This document shows, piece after piece, positions 8,246 through 15,651 of a stretch of DNA of 64,000 bases. Both the position numbers and the translations under genes were made by a program. The notes beneath the pieces were generated by a model that saw nothing but the letters and a program-made list of their open reading frames with translations, did not search any database and was not told the origin of the DNA. Origin of the DNA: CAYVUV01 sp964455095 (GTDB lineage Bacteria; Desulfobacterota; Binatia; HRBIN30; CADEER01). Location of the stretch: the NCBI GenBank assembly GCA_964455095.1, contig CAYVUV010000114.1, forward strand, positions 9,698 through 73,697, read 5' to 3'. Positions within the stretch are counted from its first letter, which is position 1. Every line of letters starts with the position of its first letter.

Positions 8246-9937
8246 ATGCGAAGCATTCGCGCGATACTCACTAGCGTCCTCTCGCTTGCCCTGCTGGCCG
8301 TATCCGGCGGCACGGCCCACGGCATGGCCCAATCGGATCGCGGCGCGGCGATCATCACTTATCCCTATGTGACGGTCGACGCGGCCGCCGGCGTCGATAC
8401 GCACCTCCAGCTGGTGAACCTCGAAGCCACGCCGATCGATGTCCGATGCTACCTGGAGAACGCCAACCGCCATTGCTCGGAGGGCCTGCCGACCCCGTGC
8501 CGGACCAACAGCGACTGCCCGGGAGGTTTCTGCGCCGGCGGGCAGTCACTGGTGCAGTCCTTCACCCTGCGGCTCACGGCGGAACAGCCGATCGCCTGGC
8601 GCGCCAGCGTCGGAGCGGCGGCGCTGCCGTGTGACGGTGGGCTATGCAGTGGCAACAGCGGCAGCATTCCAGCGACCGACGAGAACCCGTTCGTCGGTAA
8701 TCTGCGGTGCGTGGCGATCACGCCGGCCAATGCACCGAGCGAGCGCAACGCCCTCATCGGCACAGCGACGATCGAGCGCTTCGTGCCCGGCGCGCCACCG
8801 GTGCTCGACGTGGCGCGCTACAACGCCGTCGGGACCCTCGCCGTGGCGGGCGAAGGGAACAGCGATCCGCAGTTGCTCATAGGCGGCGCGAACCCCGAGT
8901 ACGACAGTTGCCCCAATGTCAACGTGTTCGACCACTTCTTCGACGGCGGCATTGAACCGAGCGCCAGCGCGAGCCAGGTGTTCACCACCCTCAGTCTGGT
9001 GCCGTGTAGCGCTGACCTGTCGCTGGGCAGCTCCGCCGGCGCTTCGCATGTCGTTCAGTACGTTATCTTCAACGAGTTCGAGCAGCGTTTCCTCACCAGC
9101 AGGGTCTTCTCGGTTCAGCAGGCGATGCGCCTTTCCGACATCGCGCCGTTCCTCTTCTCTGCCGGCTTCACGGGTACCCTGACCGGACAGGTCCGCCTGC
9201 AAGCCGCCTCCTCGGGTCTGGTGGCCGTCGCGGTGGAGGAGCACTACGACGTCAACAATCCCGGTCGTTACGCGAGTGCGGCCTTCCAGGTGGATGGCGC
9301 TGGCGAGCGTCTGACCCCCGATACCCTGTCGCTCGACCTCCCGACACCCGTCGGCACTCCAACGCCACCATTCCCCGTCGGGACAGCGACATCGCCTCCG
9401 ACCGCGACCCCGACCGTTCTGCCCCTCTGTGTGCCAATGCCGCGCGGCAATTGCCGCAGTGCCGGCCGCTCGCGTCTGGTGCTGGAGGATCGCGCCAACT
9501 CTGCCCGTGACACGCTTTCGTGGGAGTGGCGCCAGGGCCAGCTCTCGACGATCGCCGACTTCTTCGACCCGCTGACGACGGCCAACTACGCCTTCTGCCT
9601 CTACGCGGGCGCCGCGGAAGACCGGGTTGCATCCTTGGAGATACCGCCTGGCGCGAGTTGGAAGCTCGTGCGCGCGCGCGGCTATCGCTATCGCGATCGC
9701 ACCGGTTCGGCCGACGGCATCATCAAGATGTCCCTCCGAGGCAGCGGCGGCGATCGCGCCCAGGCGCGCGTGCGCGGCAAGGGCGAGAACCTGCCCGACT
9801 TCGGTCTGAGCGGCGGCCTGCCGTTGCCAGTGGTGGCGCAGCTCCTCAACACGCAGAGCGGCGTCTGCTGGGAAAGCCGCTTCGATGCGGCGTCCGTCGT
9901 GCGCAACCAATCAGGCCGCTTCGAGGCGAGCCGCTGA
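8246..9937 (+). CDS. Secreted protein with Pro/Thr linker and C-terminal beta domain
   Basis: 563 aa from ATG 8246, chosen for GGAGAG 7 nt upstream and an immediate signal peptide (RAILTSVLSLALLAVSGGTA). Residues about 30-355 are a paralogue of the preceding secreted protein, with an inserted Cys cluster (CRTNSDCPGGFCAGG) that resembles the 'CNSDSDCPGGFC' loops of other secreted proteins. A Pro/Thr linker (TPVGTPTPPFPVGTAT) leads to a C-terminal domain of about 150 residues with LVLEDRANSARDTLSWEWR, ANYAFCLYAG, GYRYRDRTGSADGIIKMSLR and SGVCWESRF. That domain recurs at the C-terminus of many secreted proteins of deep-branching Proteobacteria, from memory and without a name. Likely outer-surface or exported; function unknown. 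Confidence 0.8.
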   Translation: MRSIRAILTSVLSLALLAVSGGTAHGMAQSDRGAAIITYPYVTVDAAAGVDTHLQLVNLEATPIDVRCYLENANRHCSEGLPTPCRTNSDCPGGFCAGGQSLVQSFTLRLTAEQPIAWRASVGAAALPCDGGLCSGNSGSIPATDENPFVGNLRCVAITPANAPSERNALIGTATIERFVPGAPPVLDVARYNAVGTLAVAGEGNSDPQLLIGGANPEYDSCPNVNVFDHFFDGGIEPSASASQVFTTLSLVPCSADLSLGSSAGASHVVQYVIFNEFEQRFLTSRVFSVQQAMRLSDIAPFLFSAGFTGTLTGQVRLQAASSGLVAVAVEEHYDVNNPGRYASAAFQVDGAGERLTPDTLSLDLPTPVGTPTPPFPVGTATSPPTATPTVLPLCVPMPRGNCRSAGRSRLVLEDRANSARDTLSWEWRQGQLSTIADFFDPLTTANYAFCLYAGAAEDRVASLEIPPGASWKLVRARGYRYRDRTGSADGIIKMSLRGSGGDRAQARVRGKGENLPDFGLSGGLPLPVVAQLLNTQSGVCWESRFDAASVVRNQSGRFEASR

Positions 9938-9968
9938 CGTCAGTACGGCACGCTTCGCTGTCATCTCC

Positions 9969-10709
9969 TCACCCCCCATCCAAACCTTCCCCCGCAAGGG
10001 GGGAAGGCTTCAGAGCTCTGACGATGGGCAGGCGGTGGAACGTGTCGCATAGGAACGGCCGGCGGTGCGGTGTCGTTTGGATATTGACCGGGCGCTCGAC
10101 CGGCTGCACCGCCAGGCCGAACTCGGCGGCGGTGCGGTCGTAGATCTGCCGCCAGAGATCGGGCACGCGCTCGAGCGGATAGGTCCGGTTGGTCTTGGCG
10201 GCGCCGTACACGGCGTCGGTGGGGGCCAGACAGACAGCGGCGACCTGTGCCGCGCGCGCCGCGTTGAGCACGGCGGCGAAGAGCACTTTGCGCCAGCCGC
10301 GCAGGTAGTCGCGCAGCACCGGTCGTCCGATCAACGCCAGGTCCGACTGCAGCGCGTACACGTACCACACGGTGCCCGCCGTCTCGCGGCGCGCCGAGCC
10401 GAGGGCGAAGGCGGCGCAGCGACCGCTCTCGCTCACCACGTGCCGGCAGCGGTGTTTGCGCAGCGCGTGCTCGACCGCGGGCGGATGCGACAGCGCGCGC
10501 GGCAGGGTGAGGGCGAAGCGCAGGTCGATGCGCTGCGGAAACGGGATGAGGAACCGCGGCGCCGCCGTGAACACGTACGAGAAGCCGCGGCAGTGCAGGG
10601 GCTCGAACAGGCGCGCGCCGTCGCGCGCGCGGTCCAGAACCGCCGGCAGCTCATGCCAGAACCCGATGCGCGCGCCGGATGCCGCCGCAGCGCCGCTCAG
10701 CTGCTCCAC
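9969..10709 (-). CDS. Unknown protein coupled to 2OG-oxygenase-like gene
   Basis: 246 aa from GTG 10709, which overlaps the stop of the upstream gene by 13 nt, so translation is probably coupled. Visible phrases: FWHELPAVLDRARDGARLFE, CRGFSYVFTAAPRFLIPFPQ, ETAGTVWYVYALQSDLALIG, YLRGWRKVLFAAVLNAARAA and VPDLWRQIYDRTAAEFGL. No signal peptide, no membrane segment, no family I recognise. The last residues (KPSPLAGEG and on to the stop) are encoded by a dispersed G/C palindrome at 9985-10007, so the natural C-terminus may once have ended earlier, near RRPFLCDTFHRLP. Job unknown; its constant partner is the upstream oxygenase-like protein. Confidence 0.65.
   Translation of the reverse strand: MEQLSGAAAASGARIGFWHELPAVLDRARDGARLFEPLHCRGFSYVFTAAPRFLIPFPQRIDLRFALTLPRALSHPPAVEHALRKHRCRHVVSESGRCAAFALGSARRETAGTVWYVYALQSDLALIGRPVLRDYLRGWRKVLFAAVLNAARAAQVAAVCLAPTDAVYGAAKTNRTYPLERVPDLWRQIYDRTAAEFGLAVQPVERPVNIQTTPHRRPFLCDTFHRLPIVRALKPSPLAGEGLDGG
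9985..10007. repeat. Dispersed G/C palindrome, single copy
   Basis: CCTTCCCCC (9985-9993) pairs with GGGGGAAGG (9999-10007). It belongs to the same type of short palindrome seen at 14129, 32857, 37637 and 42654. Here it forms part of the reading frame of the minus-strand gene and sits between two convergent genes, so it can also act as a terminator hairpin. Confidence 0.6.
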
Positions 10710-11731
10710 GGGAAGACCGTCGGCGCGCGGTGGTAGGTACGGCTCAACGCCGCGACGAAGGCGGCGTCGTGCAGCGGGTCGGTCGGCAGCGCGACGGGTG
10801 TGCCGCGCGCGGCGAGGTCGGCGCGGAACGCCGCCAGCACCTGCGCCAGCGCCAGATCGTCCCGGTGCTCGTCGTAGCAGCGCGCCTCGTCCGCGTCGGC
10901 GAATACGCGCGCCTTCCACGACACGCTGATGCGGATCTTCTCGAAGGGGTAGGTGGCCAGCGCGCGGCCGCGCTCGATCGCCTGCCACTGTCCGCCGCCC
11001 ATCCAGGTGAGCTGCGAGTCGAGGGTGAGCCCGCGCACCATGTCGTCGTCGGCGCCGCCGATGCCCTCGACGCGGTGAAACATGACGTCGTTGTCGCCGA
11101 CGACCGCCGTGTTGGTGGCGGCCGGGCGCGTCAGCGGCCGGCGGTCGGGTCCGTCGGGCCAGTACGTGAACTCGCCGCCGGCGCCGTCGTAGAACCAGGC
11201 CACGGCCGTGGCGATGCGCACGCGCCAGCGCTCGAACAGGCCGGAGCGCCCCATCGTCACCAGCAGCCAGACCGGATAGCGCGTGCGGTCGATGCCGCGA
11301 AACTCCGGCACGTCGGTGTGCCCGGTATCGCCGCCCGGCATCGGCAGGCTGAGGTTGGCGTAGACGATGCGCGGCCGCACGATCGCGGCATCGAAGACGG
11401 TGCGCGCCGCCTCGCTGAGCTGCGGATGGGCGAGGATCGGCTCGACGCCCTCGACGAGCGGGCGATCGAAGGCCCAGTCGCCGCGAAACACCGGACCGAC
11501 GACCACCGGCTCGGCATCGCTGGCGGCTTCGGCGCGCGCGCTGCTCAACGCGCGTTGCTCCTGGGCGCTGGCGAAATAGCGCTGGACCGGAAAGTAGGGG
11601 GCATTGCGCTCGGCGAGTTGGCGGACGAGCGCCGGGTCGTCGAGCACATGGTCGAGCACGACCGGTGGGCAGGGCTGGGGCGATGCGCCTGACGTTGCGT
11701 GCTCCGCTGCCGCATGGGCTTCGTTCGACAT
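10697..11731 (-). CDS. 2OG-Fe(II) oxygenase-like protein
   Basis: 344 aa. ATG 11731 has GGAGGC 8 nt upstream; the longer frame upstream is only the antisense of the divergent P450. No close family is recognised, but the middle looks like a double-stranded beta-helix dioxygenase: an HxD pair in GGDTGHTDVPEFRG, a strand AVAWFYDGAGGEFTYWPDG, and a distal His in GDNDVMFHRVEGIG, followed by an Arg in MVRGLTLDSQL. Those fit the iron-binding H-D-H facial triad and a 2-oxoglutarate Arg. The C-terminal part (YHRAPTVFPWSS) is unknown. It is followed by an overlapping unknown gene and is divergent from a P450 across 174 bp. An oxidative modification role is inference. Confidence 0.65.
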   Translation of the reverse strand: MSNEAHAAAEHATSGASPQPCPPVVLDHVLDDPALVRQLAERNAPYFPVQRYFASAQEQRALSSARAEAASDAEPVVVGPVFRGDWAFDRPLVEGVEPILAHPQLSEAARTVFDAAIVRPRIVYANLSLPMPGGDTGHTDVPEFRGIDRTRYPVWLLVTMGRSGLFERWRVRIATAVAWFYDGAGGEFTYWPDGPDRRPLTRPAATNTAVVGDNDVMFHRVEGIGGADDDMVRGLTLDSQLTWMGGGQWQAIERGRALATYPFEKIRISVSWKARVFADADEARCYDEHRDDLALAQVLAAFRADLAARGTPVALPTDPLHDAAFVAALSRTYHRAPTVFPWSS

Positions 11732-11905
11732 GTGCGTTGCCTCCCGGCGCCGTTGCGCGTGCGTTCGTCGATGGTATCGGTCGCAACCTATACCACCTTG
11801 CCCGGGCAGCTCCATCACGCCGCGGCTCGCTCGGCGGCCCGTGGTCGGGTATGGTCGAAAGCGCTTGACGAACACGCAGGCACGGACCAGCAGCGAGGAG
11901 GTGAC
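11732..11905. promoter_or_regulatory. Divergent promoter region, oxygenase-like gene / P450
   Basis: 174 bp between two divergent starts, each with its own Shine-Dalgarno sequence: GGAGGC for the minus-strand gene (complement of 11739-11744) and GAGGAGG for the P450 (11895-11901). It must hold both promoters. I see no clear palindrome or -35/-10 pair. Confidence 0.5.
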
Positions 11906-13141
11906 ATGACGACCGCGCCGCACAGCGCAGCGGAAGACCTGTCCTGGCAGAGCGATCCATGGCTGGGCGCCAACCCACTCGACCCGGCGGTGCGCGCCAA
12001 CCCGTATCCGTACTTCAAGCGCTTGCGCGAGTACGATCCGGTCAACGAGACGCCGCTGGGGGTCTTTCGACTGACGCGCTACGACGACGTCGTGCGCATG
12101 CTGCGGGAGGTGCCCTCGGGGGTGCGCTTTGCCAACGGCACGACCTTCGGTGGCGTGCAGCTGCCGGGCGGGCCGTCCGAGTTCGTGTTGCAGCGCGACC
12201 CGCCGGACCACACGCGCCTGCGCCGGTTGATGAATCAGGCCTTCCGCCCGCGCGCGGTCGAGCGGCTGCGCGCCCGCGTCGAGGCCCTGGTCGCGCAGCT
12301 CCTCGACCGCGTCGCCGACCGCGGTGAGATGGACGTCATCGCCGACCTCGCGTTGCCGGTGCCGTCGACGGTGATCTGCGAGATGATGGGTGTGCCGCTC
12401 GCCGACCGCGAGCGGTTCACCGACTGGACCGCCGCGGCGACGCATCTCCTGGCCGCGGCCATGGCCGCGCCCGAGGTCGTCGAGCGCGGGTTGGCCGGGG
12501 CCATGTCGTTGGCGCAGTACTTCGCCGAGCTCATCGAAGAGCGGCGCAAGCATCTCGGCGACGACATCCTGAGCGACCTGATCCGGGCCGAGGAGGCCGG
12601 CGATCGCCTCAGCTCGAGCGAGCTCATCTCGCAGTCGATCGGACTGCTCATCGCCGGCTTCGAGACCACCATCGGTCTGATCGGCAACGGCGTCCTGGCG
12701 CTGCTCCGCCACCCGGCGGAGCTGGCGAAACTGCAGGCCGACCCCGGCCTGATCGGCAGTGCCGTCGAAGAGTGTCTGCGCTACGACGGGCCGATTGCGT
12801 TGACCATCCGCATCACGCACGAGGAGGCGCGTTTCCGCGACAGGGTGATTCCCGCCGACCGGCCGGTGATGTGCATGCTCTCCGCTGCCAACCGCGACCC
12901 GGCGCGGTTTCCCGACCCCGATCGGTTCGACATCGCGCGGGCCGACAACGAGCATCTCGCCTTTGGCGGCGGCGTTCACTTTTGTCTCGGCGCCCACCTG
13001 GCGCGTCTGGAAGCGCAGGCCGCGATCGGCGGCCTGGTGCAGCGCTTCGGTCGGCTGGAGCTGCAGGCCGAGCCCCTCGAGCTCGGCGCGTCGCTGTTTC
13101 GCGTGCTGGCCCGTCTGCCGATTCGCGTCGCACCGCGCTGA
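11906..13141 (+). CDS. Cytochrome P450, soluble bacterial type
   Basis: 411 aa, the standard size for soluble actinobacterial/proteobacterial P450s (CYP107/CYP125-like). Start ATG 11906 lies 5 nt after GAGGAGG. Motifs: I-helix AGFETTIGLIGNG with the acid-alcohol style pair replaced by E-T-T, K-helix EECLRYDGP (ExxR), and heme loop FGGGVHFCLGAHLARLEAQ with the axial Cys. The substrate-side loop is VQLPGGPSEFVLQRDPPDHT, with the DPPDHTRLRRL motif of this group. It has no membrane anchor and no adjacent ferredoxin or reductase. Divergent from the oxygenase-like pair. Substrate unknown; terpenoid, steroid and polyketide hydroxylation are all common for this type. Confidence 0.93.
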   Translation: MTTAPHSAAEDLSWQSDPWLGANPLDPAVRANPYPYFKRLREYDPVNETPLGVFRLTRYDDVVRMLREVPSGVRFANGTTFGGVQLPGGPSEFVLQRDPPDHTRLRRLMNQAFRPRAVERLRARVEALVAQLLDRVADRGEMDVIADLALPVPSTVICEMMGVPLADRERFTDWTAAATHLLAAAMAAPEVVERGLAGAMSLAQYFAELIEERRKHLGDDILSDLIRAEEAGDRLSSSELISQSIGLLIAGFETTIGLIGNGVLALLRHPAELAKLQADPGLIGSAVEECLRYDGPIALTIRITHEEARFRDRVIPADRPVMCMLSAANRDPARFPDPDRFDIARADNEHLAFGGGVHFCLGAHLARLEAQAAIGGLVQRFGRLELQAEPLELGASLFRVLARLPIRVAPR

Positions 13142-13244
13142 ACGCAGCCATCTGGACAACCGGCCGTATGCGGGGCAGCCTGATAGGTGATCACGGGCGG
13201 TTCGACTGCGGACAAATCCCCAACCGTGTGCGCGTGAGGTAGAT

Positions 13245-14102
13245 ATGCGCTGGAGAGGATCACGTCAGAGCGACAACGTTGAGGATGTGCGCGGCTCGCG
13301 CGCCCGCGGGGGCGGCATCGCGATTGGCGGCGGCGGGCTGCTGCTGCTGGTCGTGCTCGCCCTGGTGACCGGGCAGGATCCGTCGGCGCTGTTGGACATG
13401 GTCCAATCGCCCCAGGTGTCGGTGGAGTCTGGCGGCGGCGCCTCGCGCGGTGCTCCCGCTGACGAGCTCGGACAGTTTGCCTCGGTCGTATTGGCCAGCA
13501 CCGAGGATGTGTGGGGGGAGATCTTTCGCGGCGGCAGCCGCCCCTACCAGCAACCCTCGCTGGTGCTGTTCTCCGACGCCGTCGACTCGGCCTGCGGCTA
13601 TGCTTCGGCGGCGGTCGGGCCGTTCTATTGCCCGGCCGATCGCAAGGTCTATCTCGACCTCTCGTTCTTCAACGAGCTCGAGCGACGCTTCGGAGCGCCG
13701 GGCGACTTCGCGCAGGCGTATGTCATTGCGCACGAGGTCGGACACCACGTGCAGAATCTGCTCGGCATCTCCGACCGCGTGCAGCGGCAGCAGCGCAGCG
13801 GCTCACAGGAGGATGGCAATGCGCTGTCCGTGCGCCTCGAGCTGCAAGCCGATTGCCTGGCGGGTGTGTGGGGGTTTCACGCCAATCAGACGGCGAACAT
13901 GCTCGAGCCCGGCGACGTCGAGGAGGGCCTGCGCGCCGCGGCGGCGATCGGCGACGACCAGATGCAACACCGCGCCGGCGGCGCCGTGCAGCCCGAGTCG
14001 TGGACGCACGGCTCCTCGGCCATGCGCACGCGCTGGCTGCGCCGCGGCCTCGAGCGCGGCGACGTGGAGGCGTGCGATACGTTCTCCGCAGCGCAGCTGT
14101 AA
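13245..14102 (+). CDS. Neutral zinc metallopeptidase, YpfJ family
   Basis: 285 aa. N-terminus MRWRGSRQSDNVEDVRG is a hallmark of the YpfJ/PF04228 family and fixes the start at 13245. A single membrane anchor follows (GGGLLLLVVLALVTG). The zinc-site motif HEVGHHVQN sits near residue 165, and a Glu further on (LELQADCLAGVWG) supplies the third ligand region. Cys residues in YASAAVGPFYCP and further on may form a disulfide. Proteins of this family are membrane-anchored with the catalytic part outside the cytoplasm; substrates unknown. Stands alone, followed by a paired G/C palindrome and then a convergent dioxygenase gene. Confidence 0.9.
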   Translation: MRWRGSRQSDNVEDVRGSRARGGGIAIGGGGLLLLVVLALVTGQDPSALLDMVQSPQVSVESGGGASRGAPADELGQFASVVLASTEDVWGEIFRGGSRPYQQPSLVLFSDAVDSACGYASAAVGPFYCPADRKVYLDLSFFNELERRFGAPGDFAQAYVIAHEVGHHVQNLLGISDRVQRQQRSGSQEDGNALSVRLELQADCLAGVWGFHANQTANMLEPGDVEEGLRAAAAIGDDQMQHRAGGAVQPESWTHGSSAMRTRWLRRGLERGDVEACDTFSAAQL

Positions 14103-14128
14103 GGTTGGTTCCCCTCTTCTCCGAAGTT

Positions 14129-14228
14129 CCCCCTCCTTTCCAACGAGGGGGTTAGGGGGAGGTAGCGAAGTCACTCAAGTGCCCGCGAGGACTACCTCCC
14201 CCCAGCCCCCTCCTTGGAAAGGAGGGGG
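14129..14228. repeat. Inverted pair of G/C palindromes between convergent genes
   Basis: Copy 1: CCCCCTC (14129-14135) with GAGGGGG (14145-14151). Copy 2: CCCCCTCCTT (14206-14215), loop GGA, AAGGAGGGGG (14219-14228). The copies are inverted to each other, including flanks TTAGGGGGAGGTAG (14152-14165) and CTACCTCCCCCCAG (14191-14204), so the whole 100 bp can fold as one long hairpin with a 25-nt centre. This resembles paired REP/BIME elements and may terminate transcription from both sides. Confidence 0.7.
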
Positions 14229-14291
14229 AGCAAGAGCTTGAAAGGAGGGGAGCAAGACCTCGGAACGGAGCGGGAGAAAGGTCCCGGTGGC

Positions 14292-15155
14292 TCAGGCGCT
14301 CTTGGGCAGCCGCGCCGTCGCGGCGCGCAGGTCGCCGAGCGTGGCGCCGCCGGTCGTGGTGCCGTGCAATGCGTCGAGCGGGTCGCGCATGTCGTCGACG
14401 TAGCCCAGCGCGTAGGCGCCGCGCGCGTAGCCCATCAGGCGCAGCAGCGGTTCGGGCAGCGTGCGCGCGATGTCGAAGGGCACGGACAGGTACTGGTTCT
14501 CTTCCTGGCGCAGCCAGCTCAGGGCGTAGGTGATGTTGAGCCCGTAGCGCACGTGATCGGCGCGGTTGGCGCCGCCGCCGTGGTAGAGCGCCCCGGTGTA
14601 GAACAGCACCGATCCGGCCGGCATCTCCGCCGCCTCGGTGTCGGCCTCGCCGAACTGCAGCCGGTCGGCGAAGCGGTGGCTGCCGGGAATGACGCGGGTG
14701 GCGCCGTTGGCGGCGGTGAAGTCGTTCAGCGCCCAGATGGTGTTGCACTGCACTTCGTAGCCGGACGGAAACGGGAAAAAGTCGAACGCCCACTGGTCGC
14801 GGTGAATGGTCTGCCCGCTTTCACCGGGACCGATGGCGATGAGCTGGGTCAAATGGAGCTGAAAGGTGGTGGCATGCGCCAGCAGCCCGCCGACGGCCTC
14901 GAGTACGAGGGGATGTGTGACGATGTCGCGCCCGGTCGGCGAGCGCGCGATGAGCGCACCGGTGCGGCGGGTGTGGTGGCCGGCGAAATCATCCGGTCCG
15001 AGGGGCGTCGCCTCGACGTAGGGCCCGAGCTCCTGCCGCACGCGCTCGAGCACCGCAGGTGCAACGAGGTGCTCGACGATGGCGCAGCCGTCGCGTTGCA
15101 GCGCCGCGGCGACATCGGCGCCGGTTGCGGTCGCCTGCAGTCTCTCGATTGCCAT
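14292..15155 (-). CDS. Phytanoyl-CoA dioxygenase family protein
   Basis: 287 aa, usual length for the PhyH family of Fe(II)/2-oxoglutarate oxygenases. The N-terminus (LQRDGCAIVEHLVAPAVLE) matches the family start. The iron-binding HxD is in QTIHRDQWAFDFFPFPSGYE, and the strand with the distal His is GATRVIPGSHRF; an Arg for 2-oxoglutarate follows further on. The phrase VLFYTGALYHGGGANRADHV carries another conserved His. Such enzymes hydroxylate acyl-CoA or small-molecule substrates. No partner gene on the same strand is close. Start ATG 15155; no strong ribosome site seen. Confidence 0.85.
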   Translation of the reverse strand: MAIERLQATATGADVAAALQRDGCAIVEHLVAPAVLERVRQELGPYVEATPLGPDDFAGHHTRRTGALIARSPTGRDIVTHPLVLEAVGGLLAHATTFQLHLTQLIAIGPGESGQTIHRDQWAFDFFPFPSGYEVQCNTIWALNDFTAANGATRVIPGSHRFADRLQFGEADTEAAEMPAGSVLFYTGALYHGGGANRADHVRYGLNITYALSWLRQEENQYLSVPFDIARTLPEPLLRLMGYARGAYALGYVDDMRDPLDALHGTTTGGATLGDLRAATARLPKSA

Positions 15156-15194
15156 GCGTTTTGGCTACCACACTGCCGTCGCGGTGGGAACGTC

Positions 15195-15605
15195 TCAGTT
15201 GCCAATGACAATCTGCCGGGCGCCGCGCTGCGCGAGCCATGTCTGGGCGCGCGTGGTCATGTCGCCCTGCAGGACGATGTCCGCCCCTTCGACCGTCGCG
15301 CCGCATCCGAGGGCCTTGCGCAGCGCGCGCGCCACCGCGTCGAGCTGCGACGACGAGAGACCCAGACCGCTTACGACCGTGGCGGTCTTGCCCCCGCGCC
15401 CCTTGCGCTCGCGGCGCAGCACGATTTTGCCGCGCTCGCCGAGGGCCGGGATCGCATCACCGGGCGCCGGCGCGGCGGGGGCGGGCGCCGCAGAGGGCGC
15501 GATTGCCTGGCGCGAGAGCGACAGGCCGGCGCGCGCCAGCGCCGTTCCGAGCGTCGCGTCGAGGCGGGCGGCGGTGGGATCGATCGGCGCCGTCTTGCGT
15601 GCCAT
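15195..15605 (-). CDS. SUI1-domain translation factor, YciH-like
   Basis: 136 aa from ATG 15605. The SUI1/eIF1 domain fills the C-terminal 80 residues: GKIVLRRERKGRGGKTATVV, then SGLGLSSSQLDAVARALRKA, LGCGATVEGADIVLQGD and the end TRAQTWLAQRGARQIVIGN. The N-terminal part is Ala/Pro-rich and may be a linker. YciH family members bind the small ribosomal subunit and affect start-site fidelity; the bacterial role is minor. It follows the histidine kinase gene by 46 bp on the same strand, but no functional link is evident. Confidence 0.85.
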   Translation of the reverse strand: MARKTAPIDPTAARLDATLGTALARAGLSLSRQAIAPSAAPAPAAPAPGDAIPALGERGKIVLRRERKGRGGKTATVVSGLGLSSSQLDAVARALRKALGCGATVEGADIVLQGDMTTRAQTWLAQRGARQIVIGN

Positions 15606-15651
15606 GCGCAGCGGGCATAGCGCAGCGGCGCGCTGGCGCGCAACCAGCCGA

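Noticed and set aside
11732..13159. Upstream extension of the oxygenase-like gene to 820 codons
   Set aside because: It is antisense to the P450; a strong GGAGGC before ATG 11731 marks the real start.
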